Origin: Candidatus Aquidulcis sp.
Lineage (GTDB): Bacteria > Chloroflexota > Anaerolineae > UBA4142
Assembly (NCBI GenBank): GCA_020723345.1
Contig: DYJA01000006.1
Span: 85,921-149,920 of the forward strand
DNA length: 64,000 bases
Direction: 5' to 3'
The translations under genes were made by a program, and so were the position numbers. Below, piece after piece: positions 31,799-38,810 of this stretch. Position 1 is the stretch's first letter, and every line of letters starts with the position of its first letter. Under the pieces are notes generated by a model that was given only the letters and a program-made list of their open reading frames with translations, had not been told where the DNA came from and ran no database searches.

Positions 31799-34183
31799 AT
31801 GAATCCGAAATATTTCCGCATCCTCGAGTTCGACAAAATTCTCGCGCGCGTCGCGCAGCACACCGCGTTTTCGGCGGGCGCAGCGCGCGCGCACGCGCTC
31901 ACTCCTGCGACCGATCCGGACGAAATCGCGCGGCGCCAAGGTGAAACAACCGAAGCGCGCACGCTGCTCGATCAAAATTCCGAAATCAGCGTCGGCAGCG
32001 CGCGCGATCTGCGACCGCTGACGAAAAGCGCGCGCATCGGCGCGCTGCTCCAACCGGTCGACTTGCTCGACATTCGCCAAACGCTGATCGCCGCGCGGAC
32101 GCTGCGCCGCTCGCTGGCGCGCCTGGGCGCGCTCTACCCGCGCCTCGCCGAACGCGCCGCGCCGCTCCCTGAATTGCCCGCGGTCGTGGACGCGATCGCG
32201 CGCGCGATCAACGACCGCGCCCAAGTCGCCGATACCGCGTCGAACGAACTCGCGCGCCTCCGGCACGAACTCGGCGCGCAGCGCGCGCGCTTGATGGACA
32301 AGTTGCAGCGACTCGTCGGCGCGTCGACGAATGCGAAAATCATCCAAGAGCCGATCATCACCGAGCGCGATGGGCGGTACGTGATCCCGATTCGCGCGGA
32401 AGCGAAAGGCAAGATCCCTGGCATCGTCCACGACACGAGCGCGAGCGGCGCGACCTTGTTCGTCGAGCCGATTGCCGTCGTCGAAATGGGAAACCGCGTG
32501 CGCGAACTCGAACGCGCCGAAACGCGCGAAGTCGAACGCATTATGCGCGAACTTGCTGCGCGCGTCGCCGATCACGCCGATCAAATCGACGCGACCGTCG
32601 AAATCCTCGCGGAGATCGATCTCGCGTTTGCGAAAGCGAAATATTCGGCGGAAATTCGCGGCGTTCAACCTGAATTCGGAATTCAAGACGCGCGCTCATC
32701 GAATTTTGAATTTAGAATCTTGAATTTAGAATTACGCAAAGCCCGCCATCCGCTCCTCGATCCCGAAACGGTCGTCCCGGTTTCCATCCGGCTCGGCGGC
32801 GATTTTTCGATTTTGATTATCACGGGGCCGAACACCGGCGGCAAAACGGTCACGCTGAAAACCGTCGGCTTGCTCGCGCTGATGGCGCAGAGCGGTCTGC
32901 ACATTCCCGCGCGCGAAGGATCGCGCTTGCCGATCTACTCCGGCATTTACGCGGACATCGGCGACGAACAATCCATCGAGCAATCGCTTTCGACTTTTTC
33001 GTCGCACCTCAAAAATATCGTCGAGATTTTGCGCGAGGCAGACGCGCGCTCGCTCGTACTGCTCGACGAGTTGGGCGCGGGAACGGATCCGGTCGAAGGG
33101 TCGGCGCTCGCGCGCGCGATTCTGTCGCACTTGCTCGAACGAAAGATTCCCGCGCTCGTCGCGACGCATTACGCGGAATTGAAAGCGTTCGCGCATTCGA
33201 CACCGGGCGTGCAGAACGCGTCGATGGAATTCGACGTCGAAACGCTTTCGCCGACGTATCACTTGACGATGGGCTTGCCGGGACAATCGAACGCGTTTGC
33301 GATTGCATCCCGGCTTGGACTTGCCGCGCCGATCATCGAACAGGCGCGCGGCGCGTTGACGCGCAGCGACGTGGAATTGGAAACGATGCTCGCGCAGATC
33401 AAGCGGACGCAGCAAGACGCCGCGTCCGCGCAAGCGCACGCGGAAATCGCGCAGCGCGACACGGAACAGCGCGCGACGGAGGCGCGGCGCAAACTCGCCG
33501 AGATCGAGGCGTCGCGCCAAGAAATTCTCGAGCGCGCGCACGAAGAGGCGCAAGCCGAAATTCAACTCGCGCGCGAAGAATTGAATCGGCTGCGCCAAGA
33601 ATGGCGCGCAGTGTCGCTCACGCGCGCGTTCGTCGAAGGCGAGCAAACCAAGTTGGACGAACTCGCGGAGCAGTTGCCGCCCCCACCCCGCCCTCCATCC
33701 CCAACTCTTCTCCCGCCAGCAGGGGAAGGGAGCGTCAAAGTGGGTGATCGCGTCTGGGTTGCGCGGCTGGGACAAAGCGGGCAGGTACTCGCGCTCGACG
33801 CGAGCGGCGCGGAAGTCCAGGTCGGAAATTTTCGCGTGCGCGTGAAATTGGACGAGTTGAGCGAAAAAGTCGCCGCGTCGGAAACCGCGCAAGAAAAAAT
33901 CGCGAGCACGGTCGCGCTGCCGGACGCGGAATCGCCGGGCGTACAAGTGAGTTTGCGCGGGATGCGCGCGGACGACGCGCTCGACACACTCGAAAAATAT
34001 TTGGATCGCGCGTATCTCGCGGGGTTGCCGTACGTGCGCGTCGTTCACGGCAAGGGCACCGGCACCTTGCGGAAACTCACACGCGATTTGCTGCGCGCGC
34101 ATCCGCTCGTCGCTTCCATCCGCGAAGCGGCGCAACACGAAGGCGGCGACGGCGTGACCGTCGTCAAACTCGTGAGCCGGTAA
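31799..34183 (+). CDS. mutS2: Endonuclease MutS2
   Basis: A 794-residue MutS2: lever/clamp region, ATPase domain with Walker A GPNTGGKTVTLKT (about residues 342-354), Walker B LVLLDELGAGTDPVEGSALA, a long coiled coil (about 510-630), KOW-like stretch GDRVWVARLGQSGQVLALDASGAEVQVGNFR and a C-terminal Smr nuclease domain with LRGMRADDALDTLEKYLDRA and VVHGKGTGTLR. MutS2 acts on branched DNA and collided ribosomes. Two extra peptides are encoded by dispersed repeats: FGIQDARSSNFEFRILN at about 292-308, and PPPPRPPSPTLLPPAGEG after the coiled coil. Confidence 0.96.
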   Translation: MNPKYFRILEFDKILARVAQHTAFSAGAARAHALTPATDPDEIARRQGETTEARTLLDQNSEISVGSARDLRPLTKSARIGALLQPVDLLDIRQTLIAARTLRRSLARLGALYPRLAERAAPLPELPAVVDAIARAINDRAQVADTASNELARLRHELGAQRARLMDKLQRLVGASTNAKIIQEPIITERDGRYVIPIRAEAKGKIPGIVHDTSASGATLFVEPIAVVEMGNRVRELERAETREVERIMRELAARVADHADQIDATVEILAEIDLAFAKAKYSAEIRGVQPEFGIQDARSSNFEFRILNLELRKARHPLLDPETVVPVSIRLGGDFSILIITGPNTGGKTVTLKTVGLLALMAQSGLHIPAREGSRLPIYSGIYADIGDEQSIEQSLSTFSSHLKNIVEILREADARSLVLLDELGAGTDPVEGSALARAILSHLLERKIPALVATHYAELKAFAHSTPGVQNASMEFDVETLSPTYHLTMGLPGQSNAFAIASRLGLAAPIIEQARGALTRSDVELETMLAQIKRTQQDAASAQAHAEIAQRDTEQRATEARRKLAEIEASRQEILERAHEEAQAEIQLAREELNRLRQEWRAVSLTRAFVEGEQTKLDELAEQLPPPPRPPSPTLLPPAGEGSVKVGDRVWVARLGQSGQVLALDASGAEVQVGNFRVRVKLDELSEKVAASETAQEKIASTVALPDAESPGVQVSLRGMRADDALDTLEKYLDRAYLAGLPYVRVVHGKGTGTLRKLTRDLLRAHPLVASIREAAQHEGGDGVTVVKLVSR
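32671..32735. repeat. In-frame AATTCAAGAATTTTG repeat inside mutS2
   Basis: Tandem AATTC/AATTT units, translated between FAKAKYSAEI and LRKARHPLLDPE, where other MutS2 proteins have a shorter link. Confidence 0.75.
33679..33731. repeat. In-frame CCCCACCCCGCCCTC repeat inside mutS2
   Basis: A C-rich stretch and its partial complement (CTCTTCTCCC, GGGGAAGGGAG) encode a proline-rich linker between the coiled coil and the KOW-like domain. Confidence 0.65.
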
Positions 34184-34189
34184 TCCGCG

Positions 34190-35677
34190 ATGTCCAAACG
34201 CGTTTTGAGTTTGATCGCCGTGCTGATCGTCGTCGCCGGAATGGCGCCGGTACAAGTCGCCGCGCCGGAGCCGTATGGACTTGACGCGCTGTTGCAGTTC
34301 GACCGGCTGCCGTACTTGAAATCGGATGTTCACGCCGGTGGACAATCAAGTTATGATCGCACGGGCGGAAACGTCGATTCGGATAATTACCTCTACACCG
34401 ACGCGCTCGGCGATTTTATCTTGCTCGATCTCAAGGGACCAGGAACGGTGTATCGCGTGTGGGTCACCGGTTTTGCAAACGACGCTCGAATCAAATTCTA
34501 TTTCGACGGCGAAGCGACGCCGCGCGTGAATATACTGCTGCGCGATTTGTTCATCGGAACCCATCCTCCATTTTTGACGCCGCTGGTTGGCAACAGCCGC
34601 GTCTCGAGCGGAGGATTTTTTTCGTACGTGCCGCTGCCGTTTCAGCAAAACATCAAGATCGCCGCGAACGGAGTCGGCAGTCTTTTCTATTACAACATCG
34701 GCTATCACATCTACACACCAGACGCGGCGGTGACGACTTGGACGACCGCGCAAGACAACACTACCGCGCGCGAAATGTGGAATCGCGCCGGACAAGATCC
34801 CAAACGCGACGATGACAACACGACGAGTTCCGGCGCGCTCAATCTCGCGGCAGGCGCGGCGCAAACTCTGTTCGATGTCGCGGGACCGCGCGCGATCTCG
34901 TCGCTCAAATTGCGCGTGCTTGACGCGCGGACAGAGCACGCGGTCGCGACCGACATTCTGAACAACGTGTGGCTGCGAATTTATTGGGACGACGAAACGA
35001 ATCCGAGCGTCTTTGCGCCGCTCGGCGCGTTTTTTGCGATGGGACGCTTTGGTTTCTATCCGACGCGTTCGCTCGCCGTTGGCATAGACGAATCCGACAA
35101 TTTGTACGTCTATTTTCCAATGCCGTTTGAAAAACGCGCGATCGTGCAACTGGTCAGCCAGCGTTCCGTTCGCACCGACAATATCATCTACGAAATCCAA
35201 CACCGATCGTTTACCGAGTCGTTCCGCAACATCGGCTATTTCAAAACGCAATACAGTCTTCAGTCGGCTAGCGCCGGAGACGGCAAAGACATTGTGATTC
35301 TCGACGCCACCGGCGCAGGACATCTTGTCGGCGTCGTTCTGTCGCTGCAAGGAAGAATGGATTTCAATTTTCTCGAAGGCGACGAAAGAATTTTCATCGA
35401 CGGCAATCCGACTCCGGCGATCCACGGAACCGGTGCGGAAGATTTTTTCAACGGCGGCTGGTATTTTGAAAATGGCGCGTTCACGTTGCCAATGCACGGA
35501 AGTACTTTTCAAACCACGCAGAATGGATACGGCAAGACTGCCGCGTATCGTTTCTTTTTGCAAGACGCGCTCCCGTTCCGAAAACAGATCCAGGTCAATC
35601 TCGAACACGGTGGCACGAACGATGCGGACGCGGAGGTCTGGTCGCTGGCATTTTTCTATCACCAAACGAATCGGTGA
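34190..35677 (+). CDS. Secreted DUF2961-domain protein
   Basis: A 495-residue protein with an N-terminal signal (LIAVLIVVAGMAPVQVAA). The body matches DUF2961: DYLYTDALGDF-like SDNYLYTDALGDFILLDL, KFYFDGEATPRVNI, FFSYVPLPFQQNIKI, DERIFIDGNPTPAIHGTGAEDFFNGGWYF. Members are related to phage capsid-like double jelly rolls and include fungal and bacterial glycan-active enzymes (D-arabinanases, fructotransferases). Likely acts on polysaccharide outside the cell. Confidence 0.85.
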   Translation: MSKRVLSLIAVLIVVAGMAPVQVAAPEPYGLDALLQFDRLPYLKSDVHAGGQSSYDRTGGNVDSDNYLYTDALGDFILLDLKGPGTVYRVWVTGFANDARIKFYFDGEATPRVNILLRDLFIGTHPPFLTPLVGNSRVSSGGFFSYVPLPFQQNIKIAANGVGSLFYYNIGYHIYTPDAAVTTWTTAQDNTTAREMWNRAGQDPKRDDDNTTSSGALNLAAGAAQTLFDVAGPRAISSLKLRVLDARTEHAVATDILNNVWLRIYWDDETNPSVFAPLGAFFAMGRFGFYPTRSLAVGIDESDNLYVYFPMPFEKRAIVQLVSQRSVRTDNIIYEIQHRSFTESFRNIGYFKTQYSLQSASAGDGKDIVILDATGAGHLVGVVLSLQGRMDFNFLEGDERIFIDGNPTPAIHGTGAEDFFNGGWYFENGAFTLPMHGSTFQTTQNGYGKTAAYRFFLQDALPFRKQIQVNLEHGGTNDADAEVWSLAFFYHQTNR

Positions 35678-35691
35678 AAATTTTTCCCCTC

Positions 35692-35720
35692 TTGTCAACA
35701 CGCACAAGGAATGATATAAT
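35692..35720 (+). promoter_or_regulatory. ssb promoter
   Basis: TTGTCA (35692-35697), 17 bases, TATAAT (35715-35720). Confidence 0.8.
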
Positions 35721-35789
35721 CACGCCATAGTCGCACATGCGCGACAATCTTTTTGACCCCGGTCAGTTTATCCAAAAAAGGAGGAATGA

Positions 35790-36227
35790 ATGTACCAAAG
35801 ACTTGTTCTGGTCGGGAACTTGGGCCGCGACCCGGAGATGCGTTACACACCGCAGGGTACGCCGGTCACTTCGCTGTCTGTCGCAACGAGCCGCCGCTAC
35901 AACACCGCCGATGGACAGACGAAGGAGGAAACGATCTGGTTCCGCGTTTCGGTGTGGGGTAAACAAGCCGAGCCGTGCAATCAGTATCTAACCAAGGGCC
36001 AGAAAGTGCTCGTGGAGGGCACATTGGTAGGCGACGAAAACGGAGGTCCGCGCATCTGGACGGACAAAGAAGGCAAGCCCCGCGCTTCTTTTGAAGTCCG
36101 CGCCAATACGGTGCAATTTCTCGGACGACGTGAAGGCGCACCGGCGAACGCAGCCGCCAGTGGAGCGACACCCAATGGTACCGTAGTGGCTGACGAACCC
36201 GCCACGGGCGAGGATTTGCCCTTTTAA
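35790..36227 (+). CDS. ssb: Single-stranded DNA-binding protein
   Basis: A 145-residue SSB with the OB fold (LVLVGNLGRDPEMRYTPQGTPVTSLSVATSRRY, WFRVSVWGKQAEPCNQYL, KGQKVLVEG), a short linker and the acidic tip GEDLPF that recruits partner proteins. AGGAGG precedes the start; a second ATG four bases upstream is out of frame. Binds ssDNA in replication and repair. Confidence 0.96.
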   Translation: MYQRLVLVGNLGRDPEMRYTPQGTPVTSLSVATSRRYNTADGQTKEETIWFRVSVWGKQAEPCNQYLTKGQKVLVEGTLVGDENGGPRIWTDKEGKPRASFEVRANTVQFLGRREGAPANAAASGATPNGTVVADEPATGEDLPF

Positions 36228-36250
36228 CGACGATTAGAACGCGCGCAGTG

Positions 36251-36281
36251 AAGAGCCGCTTGAAATTCAAGCGGCTCTTTT
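36251..36281 (+). terminator. ssb terminator
   Basis: AAGAGCCGCTTGAA is mirrored by TTCAAGCGGCTCTT with almost no loop, followed by TT. Confidence 0.85.
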
Positions 36282-36295
36282 GCATCGCGCCGGGT

Positions 36296-36324
36296 TTGGC
36301 GAACCTGACGCGCTGTGATACAAT
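36296..36324 (+). promoter_or_regulatory. Promoter with leaderless layout
   Basis: TTGGCG (36296-36301), 17 bases, TACAAT (36319-36324), eight bases before the ATG at 36333. Both boxes are identical to those of holB. Confidence 0.7.
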
Positions 36325-36332
36325 ATTACTGG

Positions 36333-36650
36333 ATGAACAAACGAACCGCGCTCGTCGTCATCGGGCGCTATAAAGATGAATGGCAGACGCTCTCGCCGAC
36401 GCAACGGCGCGATTTTATCGCGCGCGTCGGGCGAACTGCCAGCACACTCAAATTGACGCCGGTCACCGGCTATCGACTCACGGCAACGCCCGGCGCGTTT
36501 CTGGAAATCTGGGAGGCGGATGATCCCGTCGCCGTCGAACGCGCCGTGAAAAACTTGCAAGCCATCGGCTACACGCGCTATGTTGACGCGCGCTGGCTGA
36601 TCGGCGAGCGCGCGACGGACGCGCCATCGGATGGAAGCGGCGACACGTGA
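36333..36650 (+). CDS. Conserved small alpha-beta protein
   Basis: A 105-residue protein (TALVVIGRYKDEWQTLSPTQRRDFIARVGRTASTLKLTPVTGYRLTATP..). The pattern beta-alpha-beta, with FLEIWEADDPVAVERAVKNLQAIGYTRYVDARWLIGER at the end, fits a dimeric ferredoxin-like fold such as YCII or Dabb-type, but no motif decides. The promoter position suggests translation without leader. GTGA overlap couples it to the Cys-rich protein that follows. Confidence 0.6.
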   Translation: MNKRTALVVIGRYKDEWQTLSPTQRRDFIARVGRTASTLKLTPVTGYRLTATPGAFLEIWEADDPVAVERAVKNLQAIGYTRYVDARWLIGERATDAPSDGSGDT

Positions 36651-36961
36651 AAACTCCGTACGGTCAAGAATGCCAATTTTATTACGCCGATTATTATCGC
36701 GGCAGAGACACGCAAGAATGCCGGCTCGTCCAGCAAAATCCGGACTCGGCGGCGTGGAAGCCCGCGCTGTGCCAGTCGTGCCCAGTGCCGGGCACTCTGC
36801 TCGCCAACGCGTGTCCGAATCTCGTCTTGCGCGCGCGCGTCGGCAAATCGTTTTTGGGGCTAACGCAAAAAATCCAGATCGAAGCCGCGTGCCGCGAATA
36901 TCGCGTGGCGGTGGACCAACCGCAAATTGGCTGCGGCAAGTGTCATTTGCATATTCCGTAA
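36647..36961 (+). CDS. Cysteine-rich small protein
   Basis: A 104-residue protein, GTG start overlapping the preceding TGA. Eight cysteines include CQSC (about 44-47) and the final CGKCHLH, enough for one or two zinc or Fe-S sites. QECQFYYADYYRGRDTQECRL opens the protein. Family unknown; in this order with 36333 it may be a two-gene unit. Confidence 0.6.
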   Translation: MKTPYGQECQFYYADYYRGRDTQECRLVQQNPDSAAWKPALCQSCPVPGTLLANACPNLVLRARVGKSFLGLTQKIQIEAACREYRVAVDQPQIGCGKCHLHIP

Positions 36962-37007
36962 ACAGTCAACAGTCAACAGTGGACTGTTCACCATTCACTG
37001 TTCACTG
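36961..37007. repeat. AACAGTCAACAGT palindromic repeat
   Basis: Three CAGTCAA units are followed by their near-complement (GTTCACCATTCACTGTTCACTG). It lies just before the EamA-type gene. Confidence 0.65.
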
Positions 37008-37024
37008 GTAACTCTGGAGTGAAA

Positions 37025-37441
37025 ATGAATCTCGCTGTTCTCGCCGGTGGCGTCGGAATGTTTTTAGCGTGGGGTGTCTGGGGCATCGCGGCAAAGTTCG
37101 CCGTCAAACAAATCGGAATGCAAGCATTAGTGTGGGGGCAACTGGCGACGCTGGCTCTGTTCCCGCTGTACTTTATTTTGTTCAAGGAAATATTGCCGCT
37201 GAAATGGGACGCGACCGGGATCGGCTGGGCGTTGGTGACCGGCGCGCTCGGCGCGCTCGGCACCTTGTTTCTCTACCTCATGCTGCGCGCCGCGCCGACG
37301 AGCATCGTGATCCCCTTGTCGGCGTTGTATCCGGTGGTCACGGTCGTGCTCGCGTACATTTTCTTGCAAGAAGAACTTTCGCCGACGCGGCTCCTGGGAG
37401 TTGGATGCGCGGTGGCGGCGGTGTGGTTACTGACGATGTGA
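37025..37441 (+). CDS. Half-size EamA/DMT transporter
   Basis: A 138-residue membrane protein with five helices, equal to one EamA repeat (LAWGVWGIAAKFAVKQIGMQALVWGQL; SIVIPLSALYPVVTVVLAYIFLQEELSPTRLLGVGCAVAAVWLL). Single-repeat members act as dimers. GGAG lies 7 bases before the ATG. Substrate unknown. Confidence 0.85.
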   Translation: MNLAVLAGGVGMFLAWGVWGIAAKFAVKQIGMQALVWGQLATLALFPLYFILFKEILPLKWDATGIGWALVTGALGALGTLFLYLMLRAAPTSIVIPLSALYPVVTVVLAYIFLQEELSPTRLLGVGCAVAAVWLLTM

Positions 37442-37448
37442 GGGAAAC

Positions 37449-38360
37449 ATGCCACTCGCTCTGAACGAACTCTTGAATCAACCGCGCCCGATTATTTACG
37501 ACGGCGCGACCGGCACGTTCTTGCGAAAACTCGGCTTGCCGACCGGCGCTGCCCCGGAAACCTGGGTCGTGAACAACGCGGCGATGGTCTTTTCGGCAGC
37601 CGAGGCGTACGTGAATTCCGGCGCGCAAATGATCTTGACGTGTACGTTCGGCGGAACCGAATTCCGTTTACGCGAGTCGGGCTTGGAATTGCAGACGTAC
37701 GAGATCAATCGCCAAGCCGCGCAAATCGCGAAAGAAGCCGCGCGCGGACGCGCGCTGATCGTCGGCGACATCGGACCGCTGGGCTATCTCGCGCTCTCGC
37801 TCGGTCTGCTTTCGCACACTGAAGCCGTCCACCAATTCACCGCGCAAGCGCAAGCCCTCCTCGAAGGCGGCGTCGACCTCTTCCACATCGAAACGATGAG
37901 CGACCTAAAAGAGATCCAAGCCGCGGTCCAAGGCGTGCGCCAGGCAAGCCCGCTGCCGATTTTTGTGACTCTGTCGTTCGATACCCAGGGCAAGACTTTG
38001 ACCGGTCTGACTCCCGCGCAAGCCGCGACGGAACTCGCGCGCTGGCACGTGGCGGCTATCGGCGCGAACTGCGGCAGCGGACCTTGGGAGATCGCGAACA
38101 TCCTGCGCGAAATGCGCCACGCCGCGCCCAACCTGCCGCTGATCGCCAAGCCGAACGCCGGTCTGCCTGAGCGCCGCGCGAACGAAACAGTTTATCCGGT
38201 CGATCCGGTGCGCTTTGCGCGGCTCGCGCGCGAGTGGGTGCGCGCCGATGCGAAAATCATCGGCGGGTGCTGCGGCACGACGCCGGAGTACATCGCGGCG
38301 ATCCGCGCGGAATTGGGCAACACCGCGTCGCCCGCGCACCGGCAAGTGATAATCCAGTGA
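37449..38360 (+). CDS. Homocysteine S-methyltransferase family protein
   Basis: A 303-residue TIM-barrel methyltransferase. IIYDGATGTFLRKLG opens the barrel; the three zinc-binding cysteines are seen in GANCGSGP and GGCCGTTPEYI. It transfers a methyl group to homocysteine; the donor (S-methylmethionine, SAM or other) cannot be told. GTGA overlap with trmO suggests coupled translation. Confidence 0.92.
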   Translation: MPLALNELLNQPRPIIYDGATGTFLRKLGLPTGAAPETWVVNNAAMVFSAAEAYVNSGAQMILTCTFGGTEFRLRESGLELQTYEINRQAAQIAKEAARGRALIVGDIGPLGYLALSLGLLSHTEAVHQFTAQAQALLEGGVDLFHIETMSDLKEIQAAVQGVRQASPLPIFVTLSFDTQGKTLTGLTPAQAATELARWHVAAIGANCGSGPWEIANILREMRHAAPNLPLIAKPNAGLPERRANETVYPVDPVRFARLAREWVRADAKIIGGCCGTTPEYIAAIRAELGNTASPAHRQVIIQ

Positions 38361-38803
38361 TTCAACTGAAACCGATTGGCGTCGTCCGGAACGCGCTGAG
38401 CCAAGCGCACCGCGATACGCCCTGGGATGCAATCGAATCGGAAATCACGATTGACGACGAATGGCGCGACGCGCTCGACGGGCTCGCGGAATTTTCGCAC
38501 ATCTGGGTGATCTTTTACATCGACCGCGTGAGCGACCCCGATGCGATGCGCGTCCGCCCAATGCGCCGCGACGATTTGCCGCTCGTCGGACGTTTTGCCA
38601 CGCGCGCGCCGTCGCGCCCCAACCCGATTGGCATTTGCGCGGTCGAGTTGCTGGAGGTGCGCGGCAACGTGTTACGCGTGCGCGGACTCGACGCGCTCGA
38701 CGGCACACCGGTGCTCGATCTCAAACCGTACCTCGAACGCGGCGACGCGATCACTAACACGCGCGTCGGCGCGTGGGTGCGCCAGTATTGGGCGACACGC
38801 TGA
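38357..38803 (+). CDS. trmO: tRNA m6t6A37 methyltransferase TrmO
   Basis: A 148-residue TrmO/TsaA protein that N6-methylates t6A37 of tRNA-Thr using SAM. Typical elements are KPIGVVRNALSQ, LDGLAEFSHIWVIFYIDR, RMRP-like RVRPMRRDDLPLVGRFATRAPSRPNPIGICAVELL, and GTPVLDLKPYL. The GTG start overlapping the previous stop gives the expected N-terminus; longer frames upstream are shadows. Confidence 0.92.
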   Translation: MIQLKPIGVVRNALSQAHRDTPWDAIESEITIDDEWRDALDGLAEFSHIWVIFYIDRVSDPDAMRVRPMRRDDLPLVGRFATRAPSRPNPIGICAVELLEVRGNVLRVRGLDALDGTPVLDLKPYLERGDAITNTRVGAWVRQYWATR

Positions 38804-38810
38804 ACCTGTG

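Noticed and set aside
32732..34345. 537-codon open frame on the minus strand
   Set aside because: Antisense to mutS2, no domain visible, Arg/Glu/Phe-rich composition typical of a shadow.
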